DNA from: Bog-756 sp035949055
GTDB taxonomy: Bacteria; Actinomycetota; Acidimicrobiia; Acidimicrobiales; RAAP-2
Length of the DNA: 64,000 nucleotides
Direction of reading: 5' to 3'
Assembly (NCBI GenBank): GCA_035949055.1
Contig: DASZIO010000023.1
Span: forward strand, 152,021 to 216,020
Part shown: piece after piece, positions 27,395-36,565 of the stretch
Layout: every line of letters begins with the position of its first letter
Numbering within the stretch: position 1 is the stretch's first letter
Translations under genes and position numbers: made by a program
The notes under the pieces: generated by a model
What the model saw: the letters and a program-made list of their open reading frames with translations, nothing else
The model's database searches: none
What the model was told of the DNA's origin: nothing

Positions 27395-28258
27395 CTAGAG
27401 CCGAAACCGCGCTTCCGGACGGCCGACCACGCCGAGGCCGTCGACCGCGAGCAACCATCCCGCCTCGATCGAGGGGGGAGCGTCATCAGCCAGATCGAAG
27501 GCGATAGAGGTGACGAAGAGGCGGTCAAGCTGAGGGCCTCCGAAGGTCACATCGCTCGGATTCGCCATTGGCATGTCGACGACGCGCTCAAGGCCCGCAA
27601 CGGTGAACCGAGCGATCTTTCCCGGCCCGAGAACGCAGCTCCACACGCTGTCGTCACTGTCGGCCGTGGCGCCGTCCGGTGCACCGTCTAGGACCGCGTG
27701 GTCGCCGAACACCCGCCGATCACCCACCGCACCTCGAGCTCCATCGTACGGATAGGCGTAGACGACCCGGGCCGGAGTGTCGGCGAGTACGAGCGTGGGC
27801 TGGCCGTCGATGTCGATCACCACCGGGCCGTTGGCGTTGCTTATGTCTTCATCGAGCAGCCGCCAGCCTTCGCCCGCCGAGAACCACCACGACGCTCCGG
27901 GGCCAGGCCCCAAGTTGAGAGTCCCCGTTACGAGGTTTCCCGAGCCATCCGCGTTGGCATCATTCGCCCGTCCGCGCATCCCTTCGGGATAGTGGGACAG
28001 CAAATCGCAAGTGCCGGTGTCGGCCTCGACGACGTAGAGCCCGTCGTCGAGGCACACCACGACGTGGTGGCTGTCCGTCAGGACCACACCGGTAGGCATG
28101 CTGGGGAGCTCCAGCGATTGCCGCGGTGGCTCGGCACCTTCGAGCCAGTACAGGGTGTGGCTGGCGCAGTCGACGAAGTACAGACGTTGACGACGATCGT
28201 CCCACCGGAGGCTCTCGCCCCAATCCAGCTTGAAGTCACCGATCCGCACGAGATCCAT
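27395..28258 (-). CDS. SMP-30/gluconolactonase/LRE-like protein
   Basis: A 287-residue beta-propeller protein of the SMP-30/regucalcin family, calcium-dependent lactonases and related hydrolases. The opening GDFKLDWGESLRWDDRRQRLYFVD carries a Glu at the expected metal position, and RANDANADGSGNLVTGTLN and NGPVVIDIDGQPTLVLADT match the metal-binding Asn/Asp loops. It could hydrolyse a sugar- or aromatic-acid lactone. Nothing in the neighbourhood (methyltransferase, DoxX) fixes the pathway. Start ATG 28258; the DoxX gene diverges from it. Confidence 0.8.
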   Translation of the reverse strand: MDLVRIGDFKLDWGESLRWDDRRQRLYFVDCASHTLYWLEGAEPPRQSLELPSMPTGVVLTDSHHVVVCLDDGLYVVEADTGTCDLLSHYPEGMRGRANDANADGSGNLVTGTLNLGPGPGASWWFSAGEGWRLLDEDISNANGPVVIDIDGQPTLVLADTPARVVYAYPYDGARGAVGDRRVFGDHAVLDGAPDGATADSDDSVWSCVLGPGKIARFTVAGLERVVDMPMANPSDVTFGGPQLDRLFVTSIAFDLADDAPPSIEAGWLLAVDGLGVVGRPEARFRL

Positions 28259-28452
28259 CGTCGGCCATGCTCGCGCACGGGCCAGCGGTCAGGGCCCGAG
28301 CCGTAGGACCGCCCACCCCAGGGCCTCCGTCGATCGGGCAGGACGGTTGCCACCGTCCTGCCCGATCCCGCAACGAGTACGGTGCACGTCGGATAGCAGG
28401 CCTGGCTCGTGACAGAGTCGAGCGCACGGGTACGAGGAAGGGAGGAAGTCCT

Positions 28453-28980
28453 GTGGAGTCCAATGCGACGGATCTCGCTCTGTTGGTACTGCGTGTGACG
28501 GTCGGAGCGATATTCCTCGCCCACGGCATCAACCACATCTTCGGGGGTGGGAAGATCGCCGGCACCGGGCGCTGGTTCGAGAGCCTCGGCATGCGGCCCG
28601 GGTGGATGCATGCCTGGACGGCCAGCCTCACCGAGATCGGGGCCGGGACGCTGCTGGTGGGCGGCCTGCTCACGCCGGTGGCCGCAGCCGGCGTGGTCGG
28701 GGTGATGCTGGTGGCGTGGATCACCAACCACCACGGCAACGGGTTCTTCATCTTCCGCCCCGGCGAGGGATGGGAGTACGTGATGACCCTCACCATGACC
28801 GGTGTGGTCATTGCCATGCTCGGTCCCGGCCGGTGGAGCATCGACGATGCCGCCGGGTTGCTGGGACTGGCCGGATGGACCGGACTCTGGATCGTGCTCG
28901 GTGCGGGCGCGGGCGGCGCCGCGCTGCTGTTGGTCGGGTTCTGGCGGCCGGCACCGAAGGCCACCGAAGCCCAATCCTGA
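28453..28980 (+). CDS. DoxX-family membrane protein
   Basis: A 175-residue integral membrane protein with four predicted helices: ALLVLRVTVGAIFLAHGINH, then TLLVGGLLTPVAAAGVVGVMLVA, and two more near residues 115-165. The HGINHIFGGGKIAGTGRWFESLGM segment is the DoxX signature. DoxX relatives act as subunits of thiosulfate:quinone oxidoreductase or in redox homeostasis in mycobacteria; here no partner is adjacent. GTG 28453 follows GGGAGGAAG. It converges on the F420 oxidoreductase gene. Confidence 0.85.
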   Translation: MESNATDLALLVLRVTVGAIFLAHGINHIFGGGKIAGTGRWFESLGMRPGWMHAWTASLTEIGAGTLLVGGLLTPVAAAGVVGVMLVAWITNHHGNGFFIFRPGEGWEYVMTLTMTGVVIAMLGPGRWSIDDAAGLLGLAGWTGLWIVLGAGAGGAALLLVGFWRPAPKATEAQS

Positions 28981-29037
28981 GACGCACGTCCTCGACTCGT
29001 CAGCCGTGCTCGCCGTCGGATGCGGACCGGGATCTTC

Positions 29038-29985
29038 TCACCGGAATGCGGGCATAACCTCTTCGGCGAACAGCCTCAGGGTGCCGGGGTCGGCACGATC
29101 GTGGGTGAAGAACACGAACTGGGTCACCCCCCGCTCGACCATCTGCGCGATTCGCTCGACAACCATCGGCGGTGTTCCGACGTAGCCGCCCGCCTCGAGC
29201 CCCCAGCCCTCCCCGCCGTATCGCCTGGCTGCAGCGGTACGGGCCGTCCCCAATGCCGCCTCGTCGGGGGCGAGGACGAGGACCGCCTCGTGGGAGCGGC
29301 GGACGGCCCCGGGGTCCCGGCCGATGGCCGCGCACTGGTCGTCGAGGATCCGTGCGCTCTCCTCCCAGGAGCGCAGCCCGTAGGTCGGGACGTTCCACAC
29401 ATCGGCATAGCGGGCCACGATGGGTAGGGTCCGCCGGGGCCCGATGCCCCCGACGTGGATGGGTGGGTGTGGCGATTGCACCGGCCCGGGGCGGTTGGGA
29501 AGGTCGACCACCTGGTAGTGGCGACCGGTGAACGTCGCCGGTCGGCCGGTGAACATCCGGATGAGGATCTCGAGCGTCTCGGCCAGGCGCTCGGAGCGCT
29601 CGGGCAGGTTCCCCCAGGGCAGGCCGGCCTGCTCGTGCTCGACCGGCACCGATCCGCTCCCGATCCCCAGCTCGAGGCGACCGTCCGAGAGGACGTCCAG
29701 AGTCGTGGCCATCTTGGCCAGCAGGACAGGATGACGGAAGTTGTTGCACAGGACCAGGTGACCGACCCGCAGCCGGGTGGTGTTGGCCAGCAGGTAGGTG
29801 GCGAGCGTCCAGGCTTCCAAGGAGGGCTGGTCCGGCTGCCCCGGACTGTAGAGGTGGTCGTACAGCCACAGGGAGTCGAAGCCCAGCTCCTCGGCCAGCC
29901 GGGCCCGTTCGAGTATCTGGTTGTACCCGAAGGCCACCTGAGGCAGGTAGAGGCCGAACCCGACAGTCGACGCAGAGCGGCCCAT
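29038..29985 (-). CDS. LLM-class F420-dependent oxidoreductase
   Basis: A 315-residue luciferase-like TIM-barrel protein. The opening VGFGLYLPQVAFGYNQILERARLAEELGF, with FDSLWLYDHL, LGIGSGSVPVEHEQAG and HVGGIGPRRTLPIVARYADVWN, matches the actinobacterial F420-dependent (Rv/LLM) group; FMN is possible instead. Such enzymes transfer hydride to or from an organic substrate, often in lipid or cofactor pathways. It lies 31 bases after the acyl-CoA synthetase stop on the same strand, so the two probably form an operon with the small gene upstream of the synthetase. Confidence 0.85.
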   Translation of the reverse strand: MGRSASTVGFGLYLPQVAFGYNQILERARLAEELGFDSLWLYDHLYSPGQPDQPSLEAWTLATYLLANTTRLRVGHLVLCNNFRHPVLLAKMATTLDVLSDGRLELGIGSGSVPVEHEQAGLPWGNLPERSERLAETLEILIRMFTGRPATFTGRHYQVVDLPNRPGPVQSPHPPIHVGGIGPRRTLPIVARYADVWNVPTYGLRSWEESARILDDQCAAIGRDPGAVRRSHEAVLVLAPDEAALGTARTAAARRYGGEGWGLEAGGYVGTPPMVVERIAQMVERGVTQFVFFTHDRADPGTLRLFAEEVMPAFR

Positions 29986-30016
29986 CGTCGCGCGCAGGGT
30001 GCTGACGGTCGCGCCG

Positions 30017-31513
30017 TCAGCCCGCCGCCAGCCGAGCCACGATCTGACGCCGGAGCAGCTTTCCGGTATCGGTCCGGGGCAGCTCCGGCCAGAATTCGAT
30101 GGACTCGGGGGTCCTGGAGGAGCGCAGCTGGTCGCGGACCCTTTCCTTGAGCTGCTCGGCGGTGACCGTGTCCGGGCCTTCCGGCACGACCACGGCCACC
30201 AGGCGCTGGCCCCATTCGTCGTCGGCCAGACCGACGACGGCAGCGTCGACGATCCCCTCACAGGCGAGGAGGACGTCTTCGATCTCGGCCGGGGCGATGT
30301 TCTCGCCTCCCCGGATGATGGTGTCATCGGCCCGTCCCTCGATGAACAGGTAGCCCTCGTCATCGATCCAGCCCCGGTCCCGGCTCGAGAACCACCCCTC
30401 GTCGTCGACCACGCTTCGGCCGGCGTGCTCGCCGGCGTACTCGCCGGCAATCTGCTCACCGCGGAAGAAGAGGAGACCGGCCTCACCCGCGGGCAGACGG
30501 CCGCCGCTCTCGTCCCTGACCTCGAGCTCGATCCCGGGGAGCAGGCGGCCCACCGAGCCGAGACGGGCTCGAACGCCCGGGTCGTCGGAGGCCAGCGCAG
30601 TCCGGTGGTCGTCCGGCCCGAGCAACGCCACGGTCGAACTCGTCTCCGTGAGGCCGTATGCGTTGACGAACCCAGTGCCCGGGAACAGCTCGACCGCCCG
30701 CTGCAACACCTGAACCGGCATGCGCGCTCCCCCGTAGGAGAGGGAGCGCAGGCTCGGCGCGTCGGCACCCCCGGCGCCGTCGAGGTGGGTCACCACCCGG
30801 GCCAGCATGGTCGGGATGACCATTGCCTGGGTGACCTGCTCGTCGCGGACCGTCTGCAGCCAGAGCTCGGGATCGAACCGGTCGAGATAGATGATGCGGC
30901 GCCCGGCGAACAGGTTGCTCAGCAGGTTGGCCACCCCGGCGATGTGGTACGGGGGTACCGAGACCAATGCGGCCTCGTCCTCGTCGGCGCTGGCGAATTC
31001 GACCGTGCCGAACAAGTACGACATGAGGTGGCGATGCCGGAGCACCGCGGCCTTGGGCGCTGACGTTGTCCCGCTGGTGTACAGCAGGATGCAGGGAAGC
31101 TCGGGGTCGACCGGGGGCGGGGGCGCGGCGGCCACACCATGGGTCCGTTCCAAGAATGATTGGCACGCGAGGGTGCGGCCGGGATCGGACCCGACCGCGA
31201 TGCGGTCCGCGTGGAGAACCAGTGAACCAGGATGGGCCCCGACCTGGACGCCCAGTTGCTCGGTTCCCAATCGGTAGTTGAGCGGGATGAACGGCACACC
31301 CGCGCCGGCCGCGCCGAAGAGCGCCACCGGGTACGCCAGGTCATTGCCGCCGATGTAGACGACCGACGGCACGCCGAGCTCGCCGATGTACTCGGACGCT
31401 GCCCACGACCGTTCGGCCAATGCGGCGTAGTCGAGCGCTGCCTCGCCTACCGTCACGGCCGTCCGGCTCCCGTAGCCGGAGTGGACCATCTCGAGGACGA
31501 GCCCGAGGTGCAT
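30017..31513 (-). CDS. AMP-forming acyl-CoA synthetase
   Basis: A 498-residue ANL-family acyl-CoA synthetase. P-loop LLYTSGTTSAPK, adenylate motif AYGLTETSS, hinge EGYLFIEGRADDTIIRGGENI in two parts and the ending LPRTDTGKLLRR with the adenylation Lys are all present, so it should be active. The substrate is unknown. ATG 31513 is close behind the stop of a small conserved gene (31522), and the F420 enzyme follows, forming a three-gene cluster. It is a paralogue of the synthetase at 16323 but not close to it in sequence. Confidence 0.9.
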   Translation of the reverse strand: MHLGLVLEMVHSGYGSRTAVTVGEAALDYAALAERSWAASEYIGELGVPSVVYIGGNDLAYPVALFGAAGAGVPFIPLNYRLGTEQLGVQVGAHPGSLVLHADRIAVGSDPGRTLACQSFLERTHGVAAAPPPPVDPELPCILLYTSGTTSAPKAAVLRHRHLMSYLFGTVEFASADEDEAALVSVPPYHIAGVANLLSNLFAGRRIIYLDRFDPELWLQTVRDEQVTQAMVIPTMLARVVTHLDGAGGADAPSLRSLSYGGARMPVQVLQRAVELFPGTGFVNAYGLTETSSTVALLGPDDHRTALASDDPGVRARLGSVGRLLPGIELEVRDESGGRLPAGEAGLLFFRGEQIAGEYAGEHAGRSVVDDEGWFSSRDRGWIDDEGYLFIEGRADDTIIRGGENIAPAEIEDVLLACEGIVDAAVVGLADDEWGQRLVAVVVPEGPDTVTAEQLKERVRDQLRSSRTPESIEFWPELPRTDTGKLLRRQIVARLAAG

Positions 31514-31521
31514 CGAGCAGC

Positions 31522-31827
31522 TCAGTCCGAGGACGGAAGGGGCTTGGCGCTCTTCAGCCCGAGCGGACGACCGTCGACGGCCAGGGCGCCTAGACCGGGC
31601 TTGGTGCACAACAACTCGAGTGTGTCTTCCTCATCGACATACCGCTTTCCGAGCAGGACCTCACCCTCCTGCCCGGGCTGGATCTGTCCACGGGCGCCGT
31701 TCTCGCCCGCCGGGACCAGGGGCAGCCCACCGCACGTGAGGGTGACGTTCCCACCGGTCGTCTTGATGACGATCACCTCGGTATCGCTCACGGCGCTGTG
31801 GAGCCGGTCACCGGCCTTCAATTCCAT
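31522..31827 (-). CDS. Small protein of unknown function, beta-rich
   Basis: A 101-residue protein I do not recognise. It is probably beta-rich: VIVIKTTGGNVTLTCGGLPLV and GEVLLGKRYVDEEDTLELLCTKPG look like strands, with two cysteines (CGG and LLCTK). Its ATG follows GGAGGG by a suitable distance, and its stop is eight bases before the acyl-CoA synthetase start, so the two are probably co-translated. A role as an accessory factor of that synthetase is only inferred from the position. Confidence 0.7.
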   Translation of the reverse strand: MELKAGDRLHSAVSDTEVIVIKTTGGNVTLTCGGLPLVPAGENGARGQIQPGQEGEVLLGKRYVDEEDTLELLCTKPGLGALAVDGRPLGLKSAKPLPSSD

Positions 31828-32075
31828 GCTGCGTTCCCTCCTCGGTCACCTATCTTGCTCCCTCCCGGGCTCGACGCTCGCACCGGCCGGGCCGGTGGGC
31901 CGCAAACGTTCGGTCATCGCCGAGCATCCTGCACCGGACGACCCGCAGCCGGACGAACAGGTCGGCGGAGCCGGCCGCCGGTGCCTCGGACGGATCCGGG
32001 ACATGCCATGAAGCGTCCTCAGCACCCAGGGCTGGCGGCATCGTAGCTTGATTCGTCGCTGGCTAATCTCTCTCC

Positions 32076-33455
32076 GTGCTGGTCGGTCGACGTCTCGATG
32101 TCAGCCGTGTGACGGCCGGGGCGGTGGCGGAGCGGCTGACCGCGGCCCTCCGGGCCACCGGCCTGACGCTGCCCGACGAGGTCCGACGGACGGGCAGCGC
32201 CCAGCCGGATGCGTCATGTCCCGTACTCTCCTGGGCCGAGTCGGGCGCCATGTGGCTGACCGGTTGGCCCGACGGACCGCCGCAGTGGCCCACCGGCGAT
32301 GTGATCGGGGCGCTCAGTAGCACGGCCGGGCTGCTCTGTGCGCTGGCCAGCTCGATCGGGGGCGATCCCGGGCCGTTCGACATCGGAGCGCTCCTCTCCG
32401 GTCGGGCCGCCGTCCGGGGTGGCGCGCGTCGAGGATCGACGTCGGTCGGTGGCCGGAGCCGGATCCTGCGGGCCTCGGACGGCTGGATCACGGTCACCCT
32501 GTCCCGCTTCTCGGACCTCGAGCTGCTGCCCGCGTTCAGTTCCGGTGGCATCCCACCCGCGGCTCCGACCGACCTCGTCGACCCGGGTGAGCGGGACGGG
32601 CTGTGGGACCGGCTGGAGGCCTTCACCGGGGGTCGGTCGGCCCGGGCCCTGGAGGCCGCCGGCCAGCTGGTCGGCCTGGCTGTTGCCCGGGTGGGGTCCT
32701 CGGACGGCGACGCCATGCCGTGGTCGATCAGCCGGTTGGGCGCACCCGTACCCGTCCGCCCACAACGTCCGAGGGTGGTCGACTTCTCGGCCATGTGGGC
32801 CGGTCCTCTCTGCGCCCATCTCCTCGGCCGGTGCGGAGCCGAGGTGGTGAAGGTGGAGGACGCCGGTCGGCCCGACGCGACCCGGCTGGGTGACCCCTGG
32901 CTCTTCGAGGAGCTCCACCGCGGGCACGAGCAGATCGTGCTCGACTTCGGGTCCGCCGTCGATCGGGGCCTCCTCGGTGAGCTCGTCGCGTCTGCCGATG
33001 TGATCGTCGAGGCATCGCGGCCCCGCGCCCTCGGCCACCTCGGTATGGACCCGGAGCGATTCCTCGGCTCGCGAGCCGGGCGGACCTGGATTTCGATCAC
33101 CGGCTACGGCCGTTCGGGAGAGCGTTCCAACTGGGTGGCGTTCGGCGATGACGCCGCGGCTGCCGGGGGGCTGGTGGCCGCGGGGGACCCGAGGGGACCG
33201 TCATTCTGCGCCGACGCCATCGCCGACCCGGTCAGCGGGCTGTGCGCGGCGACCGGGGCCATGGCCTCGATCGCCGGCGGCGGTGGGCACCTGGTCGAAT
33301 GTTCGATGCGGGCGGCGAGCGCCTTCGTCAACCGGCACGGGGCCTGCGCGGGAGAGCACCGGGTGGAGGCGCAAGGGGGCCGGTGGTCCGTCTCCCACGG
33401 CGACGTCACCCGACTGGTCGAGATCCCGAGGCCGCCCGACCGGCAGAACCACTAG
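32076..33455 (+). CDS. CoA-transferase family III protein with unusual domain order
   Basis: A 459-residue protein whose clear class III CoA-transferase N-domain lies in the second half (from about residue 228): RVVDFSAMWAGPLCAHLLG, AEVVKVEDAGRPD, WISITGYGRSGE, then GHLVECSMR, in which the expected catalytic Asp is Glu. The first half contains a weak domain and a stretch (GRSRILRASDGWITVTLSRFSD) resembling the small C-terminal domain of such enzymes. The layout looks like a degenerate N-domain, small domain, then a full N-domain. Function is uncertain, perhaps CoA transfer with altered chemistry. GTG 32076 starts it after a 248-base gap that shows no gene. Confidence 0.8.
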   Translation: MLVGRRLDVSRVTAGAVAERLTAALRATGLTLPDEVRRTGSAQPDASCPVLSWAESGAMWLTGWPDGPPQWPTGDVIGALSSTAGLLCALASSIGGDPGPFDIGALLSGRAAVRGGARRGSTSVGGRSRILRASDGWITVTLSRFSDLELLPAFSSGGIPPAAPTDLVDPGERDGLWDRLEAFTGGRSARALEAAGQLVGLAVARVGSSDGDAMPWSISRLGAPVPVRPQRPRVVDFSAMWAGPLCAHLLGRCGAEVVKVEDAGRPDATRLGDPWLFEELHRGHEQIVLDFGSAVDRGLLGELVASADVIVEASRPRALGHLGMDPERFLGSRAGRTWISITGYGRSGERSNWVAFGDDAAAAGGLVAAGDPRGPSFCADAIADPVSGLCAATGAMASIAGGGGHLVECSMRAASAFVNRHGACAGEHRVEAQGGRWSVSHGDVTRLVEIPRPPDRQNH

Positions 33456-33513
33456 CATGCCGCGGGGCGAGGTCCGGGCCACGACACGGCCGGGCGATGA
33501 CGGGAGGGAACCG

Positions 33514-35019
33514 ATGGCAACGACGGCTGACGACAAGACCGCCCCCGTGGTGGGCGAGCATCGGATGCTGATCGACGGCAAGCTGGTCGAGGCCAGGTCC
33601 GGAAACCAGTTCGACAACGTCAACCCGGCCACCGAAGAGGTGCTGGGCCAGGTGGCCGACGCCGGCCCGGAGGACATGGACGTGGCCATGGCCGCGGCGC
33701 GTCGTGCGTTCGACGAGTCGGACTGGGCGGTCAACAAGGAGCTGCGGCAGCGCTGCATCCGCCAGCTCCAGGCTGCGCTCGAGGAGGAAAGCGAGCTCCT
33801 GCGGGCCGAGCTGGTCGCCGAAGTGGGCACGCCCGTCCTCCTGACCTACGGACCGCAGCTCGATGCACCCCTGGCGGAGGGGCTGACCTGGCCGGCGAGC
33901 TTCATCGACGAGTTCCAGTGGGAGCGCGACCTGCCCGAGGGCACCGCCTTCGGAACGCGGAGCTGGCGGAAGGTGGCCAAGGAGCCGGTCGGCGTGGTGG
34001 CCGCCATCGTGCCCTGGAACTACCCGTTCGAGGTGACGATCAACAAGCTGGGACCGTCCCTCGCCACCGGCAACACGGTGATCCTCAAAGCGGCGCCGAA
34101 CACCCCGTGGAACGCCACCCGGATCGGGCGGCTGGTGGCCGAGCGCACCGACTTCCCGCCCGGCGTCCTGCAGGTGGTGACCACCTCGGACAATTCGGTG
34201 GCCGAGCAACTGGTGGTCGACCCGCGGGTCGACCTGATCTCCTTCACCGGGTCGACGGCAGTGGGCCGCCGCATCATGGAGAAGGGTGCCCCCACCCTCA
34301 AGCGTCTGTTCCTCGAGCTCGGCGGCAAGTCGGCCGACATCGTCCTCGACGACGCCGACTTCGAGGAGAAGCTCTCGATGGCCTGGACGGTCTGCGTGCA
34401 CGGCGGACAGGGGTGCGTGATGCTCACCCGGATGCTTCTGCCCCGGGCCCGCTACGAAGAGGGCATGGCCCTCATCGAAGCCGGCTTTCAGAACGTGCCG
34501 TACGGCGACCCTACCGACCCGGGCAATCTCCAGGGCCCCCAGATCAGTGCGGTCCAGCGGGACCGGGTGCTCGGGTACGTCGAACGGGGTGTCGAGGAGG
34601 GGGCGCGGCTGGTGGTCGGGGGCGGCCGCCCGTCCCAGTTCGACAAGGGCTACTTCGTCGAGCCGACGCTCTTCGCCGACGTCGACAATTCGATGTCCAT
34701 CGCCCAGGAGGAGATCTTCGGTCCCGTGCTGGTGGTCGTCCCCTTCGAGGATGACGACGACGCGGTCCGGCTGGCCAACGCCAACCAGTACGGACTCGGC
34801 GTGGGTGTGACCTCGGGGTCGGAGGAGCGCGCCCTGTCGGTCGCCAGGCGGGTGCGGGCGGGGACCGTCGGGGTCAACGGCGGTGTCTGGTACGGAGCGG
34901 ACGCCCCCTTCGGCGGGTACAAGGCCAGCGGGATCGGGAGACAGAACGGGCTCGAGGGCTTCCACCAGTACACCGAGACCAAGACCTATGCCGGAGGGCT
35001 GCCTCCGCGCGAGAGCTAA
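33514..35019 (+). CDS. Aldehyde dehydrogenase
   Basis: A 501-residue NAD(P)-dependent aldehyde dehydrogenase. The oxyanion Asn169 (PWNYPF), Lys192 (VILKAAP), general base Glu268 (LELGGKS) and nucleophile Cys301 (GGQGCV) are all present, with the usual EEIFGPVL and FGGYKASGIGRQNG ends. It oxidises aldehydes to acids or to acyl-CoA; substrate unknown. ATG 33514 follows a GGGAGGG site. A cupin gene follows after 45 bases, so they may be co-transcribed. Confidence 0.95.
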   Translation: MATTADDKTAPVVGEHRMLIDGKLVEARSGNQFDNVNPATEEVLGQVADAGPEDMDVAMAAARRAFDESDWAVNKELRQRCIRQLQAALEEESELLRAELVAEVGTPVLLTYGPQLDAPLAEGLTWPASFIDEFQWERDLPEGTAFGTRSWRKVAKEPVGVVAAIVPWNYPFEVTINKLGPSLATGNTVILKAAPNTPWNATRIGRLVAERTDFPPGVLQVVTTSDNSVAEQLVVDPRVDLISFTGSTAVGRRIMEKGAPTLKRLFLELGGKSADIVLDDADFEEKLSMAWTVCVHGGQGCVMLTRMLLPRARYEEGMALIEAGFQNVPYGDPTDPGNLQGPQISAVQRDRVLGYVERGVEEGARLVVGGGRPSQFDKGYFVEPTLFADVDNSMSIAQEEIFGPVLVVVPFEDDDDAVRLANANQYGLGVGVTSGSEERALSVARRVRAGTVGVNGGVWYGADAPFGGYKASGIGRQNGLEGFHQYTETKTYAGGLPPRES

Positions 35020-35064
35020 CGACACCCGCCGCCGGCAGCGGTCGACCACCAGGAGGCAGACGAC

Positions 35065-35445
35065 GTGGACGTCAGGTCGATGGAGGACGTGAATCCCGTC
35101 GTCGAGCACGGGGGATCGGTGCCCGTGTGGTGGCTGGTCCCTCCCCGCGAGATGCAAGAGGCCACCGAAGGCGGTTTCCTCGAACTGGTGAGCGAGTGGA
35201 TCGTCGAGGGCGGCGGTCAGGTCGACCCGCATTCGCACCCGACCCACGAGTACTACTACATCGTCTCCGGACGCGGGATCATGAAGATCGGCGACGAGGA
35301 ACGCCAGGTCCATCAAGGCGACCTGATCTACACACCGCCCGACACCGTGCACAGCATCTGGCCGGTCTCCCCGAACGCCCCCCTGCACGGGCTGGCCTTC
35401 GCCATCGGGGTCAAGGGGACCGGGCCGGTCGACTACACCAGCTGA
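35065..35445 (+). CDS. Cupin-domain protein
   Basis: A 126-residue single-domain cupin. The metal-binding motif 1 is PHSHPTHEYYYIVSGRG (two His and Glu) and motif 2 is PPDTVHSIWPV (His). It closely parallels the cupin at 59578: both open with VVEHxGxVPVWW and the same HSHPTHE and GRGIM segments, so they are recent paralogues. Activity is not known; single-domain cupins include isomerases, dioxygenases and regulators. Start GTG 35065. It follows an aldehyde dehydrogenase and converges on the phosphotransferase gene. Confidence 0.85.
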   Translation: MDVRSMEDVNPVVEHGGSVPVWWLVPPREMQEATEGGFLELVSEWIVEGGGQVDPHSHPTHEYYYIVSGRGIMKIGDEERQVHQGDLIYTPPDTVHSIWPVSPNAPLHGLAFAIGVKGTGPVDYTS

Positions 35446-35481
35446 CCCTTTTGACCGATCCGCCTCGGGGAGAGCGGCCGG

Positions 35482-36561
35482 CTAACGACGGCCCATGTGG
35501 GTGGTGGATGCCAGCTCGGCTGCGGCCGCCATGGTGTCGAGCACGACATGCTCGTAGGCCGCCATGCTCGGGTTATCGGCCGTGCCCGCCACGACGCGGG
35601 CATAACCGGCCTCGAGCACGATGGCCAGCTTGAAACGGGCCAGGATCACGTAGTAGTCGATCTCGTCCACGTCGCGGCCACTCACCTTGGCGTAGTGGTC
35701 GAGGACCTCCGCCCGGCTCGGCATTCCGGTCGAGTCCACATAGCCCCTGGTGCGGTCCTCGCCCGGGTCCGTCCAGCCGTTCATCACCCAGCCGAGGTCG
35801 AGCAGGGGGTCACCGACCGTCGACATCTCCCAGTCCACCATGGCCGCCAGGGTGGCCGGCGCGCCGTGACGGAACATCACGTTGGCGAATTGGTAGTCCC
35901 CGTGGATGATCCCGGGCTCCCAGTGGGTCGGCTTGTGGGTGCGCAGCCACTCCGAGGCCACGTCCAGCCCGGGAAGCTCGCGGAACTTCACCGCGTTCAG
36001 ATGGGCCAGCCACCGGTCGACCTGCCGGTCATGAAATCCCTCCGGCTTGCCGAAGCCCTCGAGTCCGCGGGCGCGCCAGTCGACGCGGGCCAGCCGGGCG
36101 ATGCCGTCGACCAGTTGGATGCCCAGTCCGTAGCGCGCCGCGAGATCGGTGTCGAACGGCGCCGGCCACCCGTCCATGTTCATCGGCGACCACCCGTCGA
36201 CCAGGCTCATCAGGTAGAACGCCGAACCGATCACATCGCGATCATCGCAGGCGGCGAAGGCCTCGGGATGGGGTACGTCGGTTCCGTTGAGCGCTTCGAG
36301 CACCCGGTACTCGCGCAGCATCGTCTCGTTCCGCCCCGTTGGAACCACCCGCGGGGGACGACGCAGGACGGCGCGGAAGTCGCCCCGGGTGATCTCGAAG
36401 ATCTCATTTGACGCGCCACCGCTGATGAAGCGCGACGTCGCCGGTTCGCCGGCGGCCGGCAGTCCACGGGTGTCCATCCAGCGCCCGAGCCGCTCCTCGT
36501 CCACCAGTCCCTCGGTACGCGCGGCGATGGCCGCTTCCTCCTCGGCGGTCCGCTTGGCCAT
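35482..36561 (-). CDS. APH-type phosphotransferase (ACAD10/11 kinase-domain like)
   Basis: A 359-residue aminoglycoside-phosphotransferase-fold kinase. The catalytic loop IIHGDYQFANV gives Asp222 and Asn227, and the Mg site is Asp243 in MVDWEMSTVGDPLLDLGW. The glycine-rich N-lobe segment (FISGGASNEIFEI) and HPEAFAACDD match the subgroup represented by the kinase half of ACAD10/ACAD11 and by bacterial LvaA, which phosphorylate the 4-hydroxyl of hydroxyacyl-CoA. An ACAD11-like dehydrogenase is encoded two genes away, which supports that role but does not prove it. ATG 36561 lies four bases after the SDR stop behind AGGAGACTGAGG. Aminoglycoside resistance is unlikely. Confidence 0.85.
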   Translation of the reverse strand: MAKRTAEEEAAIAARTEGLVDEERLGRWMDTRGLPAAGEPATSRFISGGASNEIFEITRGDFRAVLRRPPRVVPTGRNETMLREYRVLEALNGTDVPHPEAFAACDDRDVIGSAFYLMSLVDGWSPMNMDGWPAPFDTDLAARYGLGIQLVDGIARLARVDWRARGLEGFGKPEGFHDRQVDRWLAHLNAVKFRELPGLDVASEWLRTHKPTHWEPGIIHGDYQFANVMFRHGAPATLAAMVDWEMSTVGDPLLDLGWVMNGWTDPGEDRTRGYVDSTGMPSRAEVLDHYAKVSGRDVDEIDYYVILARFKLAIVLEAGYARVVAGTADNPSMAAYEHVVLDTMAAAAELASTTHMGRR

Positions 36562-36565
36562 CGCC

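Noticed and set aside
33406..35388. A 660-residue open frame antisense to the aldehyde dehydrogenase gene
   Set aside because: The dehydrogenase has all catalytic residues; the antisense reading is an effect of high GC content.
35482..36561. Considered the APH-fold kinase as an aminoglycoside resistance gene
   Set aside because: Its motifs fit the ACAD10/11 kinase-domain subgroup and its neighbours are CoA enzymes.
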